Assembly: GCF_050107715.1 (NCBI RefSeq)
Contig: NZ_JBNILN010000008.1
Coordinates: 1-64,000 of the forward strand
DNA from: Metabacillus_B sp050107715
Lineage (GTDB): Bacteria; Bacillota; Bacilli; Bacillales; Bacillaceae
Length of the DNA: 64,000 nucleotides
Direction: 5' to 3'
The first letter of the stretch is position 1. Every line of letters begins with the position of its first letter. The position numbers were made by a program, and so were the translations under genes. This document shows positions 1-6,258 of the stretch, piece after piece. The notes under the pieces were generated by a model that did not search any database, was not told where the DNA came from, and was given only the letters and a program-made list of their open reading frames with translations.

Positions 1-98
1 ACCCGTCCGCCGCTGACCTCCGAAGAGGTCCGCTCGACTTGCATGTATTAGGCACGCCGCCAGCGTTCGTCCTGAGCCAGGATCAAACTCTCCAAAAA
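1..98 (-). rRNA. 16S ribosomal RNA, 5' end only
   Basis: The complementary strand reads the universal 16S start, with the AGAGTTTGATCCTGGCTCAG primer site and the GGCGGCGTGCCTAATACATG helix. Only about the first 98 nt lie in the window; the rest of the rRNA operon continues past base 1. The exact mature 5' end is placed by analogy with Bacillus 16S. Confidence 0.97.
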
Positions 99-185
99 GT
101 AGTTTGACTAGCTCTTGTTTAAAACTTCAGAATTAACGTTGGCACTTCGATTTGTTTAGTTTTCAAAGATCATTTTTAAGTAAAT
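99..185 (-). other. rRNA leader between tRNA-Gly and 16S
   Basis: On the minus strand this spacer contains TGATCTTTGAAAACTAAAC, the conserved Bacillus rRNA leader segment associated with antitermination and 16S processing. It suggests that the three upstream tRNAs and the 16S gene form one transcript. No promoter is needed inside the spacer and none is obvious. Confidence 0.6.
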
Positions 186-259
186 TGGAGCGGGTGATGG
201 GAATCGAACCCACGACATCAGCTTGGAAGGCTGAGGTTTTACCATTAAACTACACCCGC
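186..259 (-). tRNA. tRNA-Gly(TCC)
   Basis: The complement folds as GCGGGTG ... CACCCGC with anticodon loop CTTCCAA (anticodon TCC) and the T-arm GGTTCGATTCC. A CCA end is encoded at 186-188. It is the tRNA nearest the 16S gene. Confidence 0.97.
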
Positions 260-278
260 ATATAATATGTATACTTTC

Positions 279-355
279 TGGTCGGGAAGACAGGATTCGA
301 ACCTGCGACCCCTTGGTCCCAAACCAAGTGCTCTACCAAGCTGAGCTACTTCCCG
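279..355 (-). tRNA. tRNA-Pro(TGG)
   Basis: The complement starts CGGGAAGTAGCTCAG, has anticodon loop TTTGGGA (anticodon TGG), the T-loop GGTTCGAATCC, and an encoded CCA at 279-281. Confidence 0.97.
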
Positions 356-380
356 CTACCGCAAGTTTAAAAATTTATAT

Positions 381-457
381 TGGCGCGCCCGAGAGGAGTC
401 GAACCCCTAACCTTTTGATCCGTAGTCAAACGCTCTATCCAATTGAGCTACGGGCGC
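381..457 (-). tRNA. tRNA-Arg(ACG)
   Basis: The complement starts GCGCCCGTAGCTCAATTGG, with anticodon ACG and an encoded CCA at 381-383. It is the first gene of the tRNA-rRNA transcript: a strong promoter lies just upstream at 473-501. Confidence 0.97.
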
Positions 458-472
458 ATCGGCGACTTATAC

Positions 473-501
473 ATAATATCAATTTTTCGATTTCTTGTCA
501 A
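473..501 (-). promoter_or_regulatory. Sigma-A promoter of the tRNA-Arg/Pro/Gly-rRNA unit
   Basis: On the minus strand there is a -35 TTGACA (496-501), a 17-base spacer and a -10 TATTAT (473-478), followed about 15 bases later by the tRNA-Arg 5' end. The perfect -35 suits a stable-RNA promoter. Confidence 0.8.
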
Positions 502-524
502 CATTTTTTTAAAATGCTTTTTTC

Positions 525-590
525 GTCTGGCCGAGAATAGGTAAAACTCTAACCTTCTAATCAAAAGCCAAAAGCGCTGTGTGCGCATCG
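525..590 (-). pseudogene. Decayed tRNA-Arg copy
   Basis: On the minus strand this stretch keeps the start context GATGCGC and the 3' half of tRNA-Arg (GAAGGTTAGAG...CTCGGCCA against AAAGGTTAGGGGTT...CTCGGGCGCGCCA in the intact gene), but the D-arm, anticodon arm and T-loop no longer pair. It is preceded by its own intact promoter (602-630), so it is a decayed tandem duplicate. Percent identity has not been computed. Confidence 0.6.
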
Positions 591-601
591 GCGACTTACA
601 T

Positions 602-630
602 ATAATATCAAATCGCTTTTTACTTGTCAA
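602..630 (-). promoter_or_regulatory. Second, duplicated tRNA-type promoter
   Basis: On the minus strand TTGACA (625-630), 17 bases, TATTAT (602-607), then AAGTCGCCGATGCGC as in the promoter at 473-501. The promoter is preserved while the tRNA behind it has decayed. Confidence 0.6.
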
Positions 631-649
631 CATCAATTTTCAAAATGTT

Positions 650-692
650 TTTAGCGCGGCCAGGAATAGCCGAACCCTCCCTCCGCTTCCAC
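650..692 (-). pseudogene. Second tRNA-Arg 3'-end remnant
   Basis: The minus strand carries GGGAGGGTTCGGC...CCTGGCCGCGCTA, resembling the T-arm and acceptor end of the intact tRNA-Arg, again followed by a TTGACA-containing spacer. It is shorter and more degraded than the copy at 525-590. From here to about 890 I see nothing recognisable. Confidence 0.4.
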
Positions 693-890
693 ACCATCTC
701 TATTATGATAACCATCATAGAATCTGACAGCACCGCTCCATTCAATTATCATTCTTTGTCTGTGTACTTACATTATTAAAAAACCCTCTCTTCTGGAACT
801 TACTTTAGCAAGAAGCGCTGCGGCCGGCACATCCTGAATGATGAAAATTCAATCTATGTTCGTCTTAGGCAATTATTATATTGATAGCTT

Positions 891-925
891 AAAAAGACTG
901 CATCCTATGAATGATCCAGTCTTTT
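891..925 (-). terminator. Terminator of the TraB/GumN lipoprotein gene
   Basis: Minus-strand hairpin with arms AAAAGACTG and CAGTCTTTTT, 12 bases past the stop codon of the gene ending at 938. Confidence 0.7.
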
Positions 926-937
926 CCCCATTAACCG

Positions 938-1909
938 TTAATAGATTCGTTCAATATTATATCCTTTGTCTTCAAGCTCACCCGGAACGCTCGGATTAAT
1001 CAAAACATGAGCTGAACCAATCATAGCAAAGTAGGTCTGCCCGTCATCTTTCTTTAAGATTTCATCAAGCTTATTTGCCATATTGATATTACGGGTATCA
1101 TTCATCTCCCGTTTATATTCTTCTCCAATTTCCCTGAAACTTTCCGAAACCTGATCAGTAAAAGCATCCTCTTTGCCTTGAATCCAGTTATACCCTAATC
1201 GGTTTAATGAAGCTGCTGCCTCGTCGTGACCGTTTATGGAACTCTCCAGCATCCGCACTTGTGTTTCCATACTAAAATTACTAAGCACTTTATTTTGAAT
1301 TTCAACGCTTTCTAATTCAACGATATCTTTTTTATCCACTAAAGAACGTTTAAGAAAATATAAATCAACCCCCTGCTCTGGAGCCAGATCACTTTTCTTC
1401 ACACTAATCTGACTTAACAAACTCTCCACAAACCACGGCTGAAAGCTGTTATAATCTTCTATCGCCATATCATTCTCTTCAAATATATCAGAGAGCCCGG
1501 CATAAGACTTCTCAGATAAAACGCCTTTCAGAGTCGTGGCATCCTTGAACATAGCGAGTTTGTTCATTTCTTCTTCCTCTACTTTCACCTCAAGCATATT
1601 GACCTCCGGAAGGACAACATCTGAACTCTCGTAGGCTTCTTCAATTTCAGCAGCAAGCGGATAAAAGTCTTCATGACCCAAGTGTGAGGTTCCTTGCACA
1701 TATATGGTTGTCTCTCCATTCGTTACTTTCCATAAGAACCCCCCATCGGCATCATAATCTGGTGCAGTTTCCCTTACTTTCTTAGTGATCGATTGCTGAT
1801 TTAATTCTTCTTTTTCTAATGGAACATCATTATTACTGGCACACCCAGCAAGTAATACTGTACCCAATAGAAAGTAAATTAGCGATGTGAATTTTGACAT
1901 GTCGTTCAT
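938..1909 (-). CDS. TraB/GumN family lipoprotein
   Basis: A 323-residue secreted lipoprotein. The N-terminal helix ends in the lipobox LLAGC (Cys23), predicting attachment to the outer face of the membrane. The mature part has GTSHLG (about 73-78) and, near the C-terminus, a GSAH motif (about 298-301), the paired GxxH signature of the TraB/GumN (PF01963) family. That family is related in fold to erythromycin-esterase-like and Tiki metalloproteases, but its role in bacteria is not established. A GTG lies at 1912, but the ATG at 1909 has the better spacing from AGGAG. It is monocistronic with its own terminator and sits in the accessory stretch between two tRNA clusters. Confidence 0.85.
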   Translation of the reverse strand: MNDMSKFTSLIYFLLGTVLLAGCASNNDVPLEKEELNQQSITKKVRETAPDYDADGGFLWKVTNGETTIYVQGTSHLGHEDFYPLAAEIEEAYESSDVVLPEVNMLEVKVEEEEMNKLAMFKDATTLKGVLSEKSYAGLSDIFEENDMAIEDYNSFQPWFVESLLSQISVKKSDLAPEQGVDLYFLKRSLVDKKDIVELESVEIQNKVLSNFSMETQVRMLESSINGHDEAAASLNRLGYNWIQGKEDAFTDQVSESFREIGEEYKREMNDTRNINMANKLDEILKKDDGQTYFAMIGSAHVLINPSVPGELEDKGYNIERIY

Positions 1910-2015
1910 CACTCTCTCCTTTTTTTCATAGGAAAGCTCAAGGCCCTTCTACAAGGCTGAGCCTTGAAGAACCCCTGGATGCGTAAATAAATTGACTCAC
2001 ACGTGCTCCTGCCTT

Positions 2016-2675
2016 CTACAAGTTCCCGTCTAGCAATGCATTCCAGCGCAGTCTCGTTGCACGCTCCACGCTCCCTGCCGCGGCGCATAAACCGAGTCCA
2101 ATGTTGATCCACACCGGCAGGGTAATAGGTGAGTTGAAGGTCCCGAAGCGCTGAGCGATCTCGGGTACCTGAGTGACCGCATCGAGGATCTGAGGGATGG
2201 CTAGAACCATCGGAACAATGAGCATAATCAGCGAAATGAAACGGATCCAGCGGCTCAAACCGGGGTGTTCGCGATCGAGACGCGCACGCCGTCCTTCAGC
2301 AGAACTCTCATCCGGGATAAGCTGGTGCACCGTACCTTCGTCGGTTACGAAATGGCAGCGTCTAAGGCCAAAAACCGTGGACGCTACTTCGATCGTTCCT
2401 CCAGCCACGGGGAAGGCGGCAGGTAGTTTAGACTCGGCGTAATGTTTGCCATCGAGGTAAAGGTGGGCAGTTCCTTTATCATCATTTGCAGAGAAAAACT
2501 GCTGCCAATACGGGACGTCAACTGCGAACACTTCTTGCCGGCCGGCATCGTTTGTCAATGTGAGGTAAAACAGTGCACGGGATAGCGGCTGCCACCAGCG
2601 GAACTCCTTTAGCGGACGCCCATTACCGACCTTGACCCGTCGCGCTGCTTTACGTCTGCGTATCTCTTTGAACAT
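2016..2675 (-). CDS. Uncharacterised membrane protein with two C-terminal helices
   Basis: A 219-residue protein I do not recognise. It opens with a strongly basic segment (residues 3-15). A soluble stretch rich in beta-type sequence (30-125) follows, then two hydrophobic helices (about 144-163 and 187-203) and a short basic tail. The start is supported by GGGAG upstream. It begins 23 bases after the frameshifted DUF4097 gene on the same strand, so the two are probably cotranscribed. Its base composition is visibly more GC-rich than the tRNA-flanking DNA and it uses many GCG, CGC and CGG codons, so it may have been acquired by transfer. The Bacillus core on either side does not contain it. 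Confidence 0.6.
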   Translation of the reverse strand: MFKEIRRRKAARRVKVGNGRPLKEFRWWQPLSRALFYLTLTNDAGRQEVFAVDVPYWQQFFSANDDKGTAHLYLDGKHYAESKLPAAFPVAGGTIEVASTVFGLRRCHFVTDEGTVHQLIPDESSAEGRRARLDREHPGLSRWIRFISLIMLIVPMVLAIPQILDAVTQVPEIAQRFGTFNSPITLPVWINIGLGLCAAAGSVERATRLRWNALLDGNL

Positions 2676-2698
2676 TTCTTCAACTCCCTTTTGTATAT

Positions 2699-3549
2699 TT
2701 ATATTGGCGAAACCCTGCCAATCCGAATATCACCCGAAACTGTCCTTACCTTAATAACGTCTGTCGTCCCTTGAGGGGATTCGGGCGCTGTGATGTTTCC
2801 GGAAGTGGTCTTCAAGACAAAAAATCCTTTGAACTCCGGATCGGGTGACAAAGTCACATCTCCGCTGCGAGCGGAGATATCCATGCTATCCGAACGCTGC
2901 CCCGTTACATTAACGTTGCCGGAAGTGGACTGCACTGCCAGAGTGCCCTTCAGCCCATCCACCTTGATATCGCCGGAGTGCATCTGGATTTTCGCATCCC
3001 CCTGGATTCGCTCCGCCGTAATATCCCCGGACTTCGAGGTTAACTTCAACCGCCCGGCGCTGATAGCTTCCGTGCGCAGTTTCCCCGAAGAAACGGACAG
3101 GTCGATATTTTCTGCCTTTAAACCAGTAAAGCTGGTGTCGCCGAAGTTCGCTTTATAGCCGATCTGCAGCAGTCTGGTTTTATCCGACAGCGCTACAATT
3201 ACCTTCGTCTTAATAGACTTATAGGCAGGTGCTACTAATTTCACATCCTTTTGCAGTTGAAGTTCTAAAGTATTTCCTGTGATCTCTGTTTTTTTAACTC
3301 ATCGATCGTGTTTTGCTGCATATTGCCGCTGACTTCCACATAGTTGGTGTCATTGGGGCTGGCGATGAACTCCATGTTCACGTCATATTCGCTCTCGATG
3401 GTGAGCGCACTCAATTTGTCCTGTGTAAACTTCCATTTTTGCTCGTGCGCGGCCAACTTGTCGACATAATTTAGCGGCTGACAAGCCGTTCCAGCGAAGC
3501 TCAAGACAATCAGTGCGATCCCCAGCAGGCACCTCTTTTTATTGCTCAA
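2699..3549 (-). pseudogene. DUF4097 (SGDI-repeat adhesin-like) lipoprotein, frameshifted at an A7 run
   Basis: Two reading frames together make one protein of about 283 residues. The first (TTG start at 3549 behind GGAGAG) has a signal peptide with Cys23 and continues to residue 94. The second starts at once in the -1 frame and carries the repeated SGD/SGN strand motifs (SGDIKVDG, TSGNVNV, SGDVTL, SGDIRIG) of the DUF4097 beta-helix-like family. The switch falls on seven A residues (coding strand; about 3290-3296), where codons TTA AAA AAA CAG stop 11 codons later, while slipping back one base gives AAA ACA GAG and leads into the second frame. It may be a broken gene, a slippage-expressed gene or a base-call error. 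DUF4097 proteins are often cell-surface or anti-sigma-associated; no exact role is known. Confidence 0.7.
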
Positions 3550-3610
3550 GAAAAACTCTCTCCTTTAAAATCACTTTCTATAGTCTGTTTAGTGAATAAC
3601 TAATTTAAAT

Positions 3611-3624
3611 ATTGGTTAACCAAT
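3611..3624. promoter_or_regulatory. 14-bp perfect palindrome upstream of the DUF4097 gene
   Basis: ATTGGTTAACCAAT is a perfect 14-bp palindrome about 60 bases upstream of the DUF4097 start and downstream of the TetR gene. Size and position fit an operator for the neighbouring TetR regulator; this is inference. Confidence 0.5.
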
Positions 3625-3667
3625 CAGTTTTTAGGGATAAATAGATAGTCAATCCTTCTGTTCATAA

Positions 3668-3692
3668 AGAGTGTAAGAAAGCCTTACACTCT
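3668..3692 (-). terminator. Hairpin downstream of the TetR gene
   Basis: AGAGTGTAAG, a five-base loop and CTTACACTCT form a perfect 10-bp stem, 37 bases past the TetR stop codon, followed on the minus strand by TTTATG. It has only a short T run and may work in either direction. Confidence 0.55.
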
Positions 3693-3728
3693 ATCTGGAT
3701 TAAAATGAGCTTTCTTTATCAAACAAAT

Positions 3729-4328
3729 TTATTTAATCATTTTCAAAATGTTTTCCTTTACCTTTTCACTGTAATCTTTAAATCCTAAATCATTTTCATT
3801 TCGAGGCAAGGACACGGCTAATGAAATAGCCCCCCTGATCATCATCCCAACTGCCCTGCTATCAAAATCACTAAATTCATTTGATTTTTTTCCTTCAGAA
3901 AGGATCTCCTCTAACCAAACTTGCACTTCTTCCTCTGGATTCATTTCCATCCGAAAATATGGGACATTGTCCGGTGTGCGTACATTAAAAACGATCTCAA
4001 ATAATGCAGTGATATTTCCGCGGTATTTATCCCGGTACTCTATGCCCGCTTCTACAAACGCCATTAATTTCCCCAAATACGTTTGTTCATTTTCTACTCT
4101 TCCCTTAATAAAAGCTTTCTCATCTTCAACCAAATAGACGAGGATATTGTTCATTAAATCCTCTTTACCTGAGAAATGATATGAAATCAGTCCTGTACTG
4201 GTCTTTGCTTTACTGGCTATTTTAGAGAGGCTTGTGTTTACATAACCACTATCTCTCAATACCTCTATAGCAGCTTTAATAATTTGCTCTTTGCGCGCAT
4301 CAGCTATTAAATACTGTTTGTTTTTCAT
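3729..4328 (-). CDS. TetR/AcrR family transcriptional regulator
   Basis: A 199-residue repressor-type protein. The N-terminal helix-turn-helix covers about residues 33-52 (TSLSKIASKAKTSTGLISYH), followed by the usual HFSGKEDL linker and a helical ligand/dimer domain. GGCGGAG precedes the start by a normal distance. Upstream of it (about 4375-4385) the arms ACTG/CAGT form a small dyad that could serve autoregulation. It is the likely regulator of the downstream DUF4097 and membrane-protein genes, whose upstream region holds a 14-bp palindrome. The ligand is unknown. Confidence 0.85.
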   Translation of the reverse strand: MKNKQYLIADARKEQIIKAAIEVLRDSGYVNTSLSKIASKAKTSTGLISYHFSGKEDLMNNILVYLVEDEKAFIKGRVENEQTYLGKLMAFVEAGIEYRDKYRGNITALFEIVFNVRTPDNVPYFRMEMNPEEEVQVWLEEILSEGKKSNEFSDFDSRAVGMMIRGAISLAVSLPRNENDLGFKDYSEKVKENILKMIK

Positions 4329-4517
4329 CCATTCTCCGCCTTAGTGAATTTGATTGCTTATTTTTTATCTTGATTGACTGTTCAGTTTTTATTTTAAACG
4401 CACCTGATACTCCTGTCAAGATTACAACAGGGTCAGCTTGTTCGGAAATAAAAAAGTACCAAAGCTTATAGAAGCCCTGGTACTTAGTGTTTTGATAAAA
4501 TTTTAACACGTTTATGA

Positions 4518-4600
<83 letters not shown>

Positions 4601-4620
4601 TTGAATTAGTAAGAGTAAAA

Positions 4621-4702
4621 TGCGGGTGAAGGGAGTCGAACCCCCACGCCCGAAGGCGCCAGATCCTAAGTCTGGTGCGTCTGCCAATTCCGCCACACCC
4701 GC
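4621..4702 (-). tRNA. tRNA-Leu(TAG)
   Basis: The complement starts GCGGGTGTGGCGGAATTGG, with anticodon loop CTTAGGA (anticodon TAG) and a long variable arm. CCA is not encoded. Confidence 0.96.
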
Positions 4703-4716
4703 GTATAAAAATAAAA

Positions 4717-4792
4717 TGGTGAGCCATGAAGGACTCGAACCTTCGACCCTCTGATTAAAAGTCAGATGCTCTACCGACTGAGCTAATGGCTC
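4717..4792 (-). tRNA. tRNA-Lys(TTT)
   Basis: The complement starts GAGCCATTAGCTCAG, with anticodon loop CTTTTAA (anticodon TTT) and an encoded CCA at 4717-4719. Confidence 0.97.
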
Positions 4793-4795
4793 GGA

Positions 4796-4870
4796 TGGCT
4801 GGGCTAGCTGGATTCGAACCAACGCATGACGGAGTCAAAGTCCGTTGCCTTACCGCTTGGCTATAGCCCA
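4796..4870 (-). tRNA. tRNA-Gln(TTG)
   Basis: The complement starts TGGGCTATAGCCAAGCGG, with anticodon loop CTTTGAC (anticodon TTG) and an encoded CCA at 4796-4798. Confidence 0.97.
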
Positions 4871-4951
4871 TTGCTTATAGATGGCTCAGGCTGAGAACAA
4901 TGCCTCAATTTCCCGGCCGGCTTTGAAAAATAGCTGCCATAAAATAAAAAA

Positions 4952-5023
4952 TGACCCGTACGGGATTCGAACCCGTGTTACCGCCGTGAAAGGGCGGTGT
5001 CTTAACCGCTTGACCAACGGGCC
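4952..5023 (-). tRNA. tRNA-Glu(TTC)
   Basis: The complement starts GGCCCGTTGGTCAAGCGG, with anticodon loop CTTTCAC (anticodon TTC). The acceptor stem pairs with a G-T at position 2, and CCA is not encoded. Confidence 0.96.
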
Positions 5024-5037
5024 GTATTAATAATAGA

Positions 5038-5128
5038 TGGCGGAGAAGGAGGGATTTGAACCCTCGCGCCGCTTACGCGACCTACACCCTTAGCAGGGGC
5101 GCCTCTTCAGCCACTTGAGTACTTCCCC
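5038..5128 (-). tRNA. tRNA-Ser(GCT)
   Basis: Class II tRNA. The complement starts GGGGAAGTACTCAAGTGG, with anticodon loop CTGCTAA (anticodon GCT), a long variable arm and an encoded CCA at 5038-5040. Confidence 0.96.
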
Positions 5129-5152
5129 ATCCGTGTGCTGACTGAAATAATA

Positions 5153-5227
5153 TGGCTCCGCAGGCAGGACTCGAACCTGCGACCGATCGGTTAACAGCCG
5201 ATAGCTCTACCACTGAGCTACTGCGGA
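5153..5227 (-). tRNA. tRNA-Asn(GTT)
   Basis: The complement starts TCCGCAGTAGCTCAG, with anticodon loop CTGTTAA (anticodon GTT) and an encoded CCA at 5153-5155. It is the first gene of the cluster; the order Asn-Ser-Glu-Gln-Lys-Leu-Leu equals B. subtilis trnS. Confidence 0.97.
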
Positions 5228-5250
5228 ATAATAAACAGCAGACTTCTTTG

Positions 5251-5279
5251 ATTATAGACAAATTATGACTAAAAGTCAA
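5251..5279 (-). promoter_or_regulatory. Sigma-A promoter of the seven-tRNA cluster
   Basis: On the minus strand TTGACT (5274-5279), a 17-base spacer and TATAAT (5251-5256) lie 24 bases upstream of tRNA-Asn. The match to the sigma-A consensus is near perfect. Confidence 0.85.
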
Positions 5280-5366
5280 TGCTCGTAAGAAAATTACTTT
5301 TAAATGAAGCTCGTCTTCCCCGACGGCTTTTATAATTTATCATATAACCCCGCTTCCAGTCAACCT

Positions 5367-5816
5367 TTAAATCATGTGTCTGATTGGACCGCCGCATTTC
5401 CCGCAAACATACTTTCGCGTATCCATTCTCCTTTTTCGCTCATAGCGCTGGAGACAGGAATTGCATTTATATAAATGGATGGTTTTCACCGCTTTTGCAG
5501 CTTGAATAGGGGTACAAAATCTCGGAGCTCCAACTTCTGCGAGCAGGTGTCTGAAGTCTCTATCCCGATGGCGGTACCCTTTTCCTTCAAGATGAAGGTG
5601 GTAATGGCACAGCTCATGTTTAATGATCCCCTCGAGCTCTTCTTCGCCATGCTCAATAAGTTGCTTCGGGTTGATCTCTATGTCATGGGAGGAGAGCATA
5701 TATCTTCCCCCGGTTGAACGCAGTCTGTTATTGAAGACAGCTTTATGGGTAAATGGTTTATTAAAACAGCTGGAAGAGATTTCTTCCACTAACGCCTGAA
5801 GCTTTTGCTGATCCAT
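5367..5816 (-). CDS. ydcK: SprT-like zinc metalloprotease family protein
   Basis: A 149-residue SprT-like protein, the length of B. subtilis YdcK. It has the HExxH zinc site HELCH at 67-71 and a C-terminal zinc ribbon with Cys118, Cys121, Cys138 and Cys141. Eukaryotic Spartan relatives degrade DNA-protein crosslinks; the bacterial function is unproven. A GTG at 5825 is in frame, but the ATG at 5816 is better placed after AAAGG. It lies between the tRNA cluster and cmpA, the B. subtilis order. Confidence 0.9.
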   Translation of the reverse strand: MDQQKLQALVEEISSSCFNKPFTHKAVFNNRLRSTGGRYMLSSHDIEINPKQLIEHGEEELEGIIKHELCHYHLHLEGKGYRHRDRDFRHLLAEVGAPRFCTPIQAAKAVKTIHLYKCNSCLQRYERKRRMDTRKYVCGKCGGPIRHMI

Positions 5817-5924
5817 TGATAACACCTTTCTATTACCGGTCTTGGGCTAAGAACAGGACATTTCCTCCATGCATACACTAGCTAATACCCATACTCCATT
5901 ATAACGATTAAGGAGGTATGAGCA

Positions 5925-6035
5925 ATGCCGTCCTGGCTTAAAAATCAGATGATGAGAGCCTTTTATGAAAAAAATCATTACCAGATCAAGCTCCTGAATC
6001 AATGCTGGTATTTTTACAGAAAAAAACACTGCTGA
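5925..6035 (+). CDS. cmpA: Cortex morphogenetic protein CmpA
   Basis: A 36-codon gene on the plus strand, opposite to its neighbours, with the strong site AGGAGG 9 bases upstream. The protein starts MPSWLKNQMMRAFYEK and ends QCWYFYRKKHC, recognisably CmpA of B. subtilis. CmpA is a small sporulation protein that delays cortex assembly until the coat is properly started, by helping ClpXP degrade SpoIVA. Its presence suggests the host forms endospores. Confidence 0.93.
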   Translation: MPSWLKNQMMRAFYEKNHYQIKLLNQCWYFYRKKHC

Positions 6036-6047
6036 AAGGAAGCAGTG
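6027..6047 (+). terminator. Hairpin overlapping the end of cmpA
   Basis: CACTGCT, seven loop bases and AGCAGTG form a stem that includes the cmpA stop codon. There is no T run after it, so terminator activity is uncertain. The remaining 210 bases up to tex show no convincing gene. Confidence 0.35.
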
Positions 6048-6258
6048 TTGGCCTTGCGATAAAAATAAGGTGATCGGCCAAAAATCGCCGGCTGAAAGTG
6101 GCTGGTCATCCAGCCGGGAAAAGTTTTTCGGGTGGGAACCTCGACTGTTTGGCTGGCAGAGTACTTGGGTCATATGGAAGAGCCCTTTAGCGACGAACCG
6201 TGCAGGTGTTCTTGTTCCGGGTACAATTGATGCCGACGAAAATCATGCACTCTATTTG

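Noticed and set aside
1909..2112. Open frame of 67 codons antisense to the end of the membrane-protein gene
   Set aside because: Overlaps the real gene in another frame, has no ribosome site and no sensible protein sequence.
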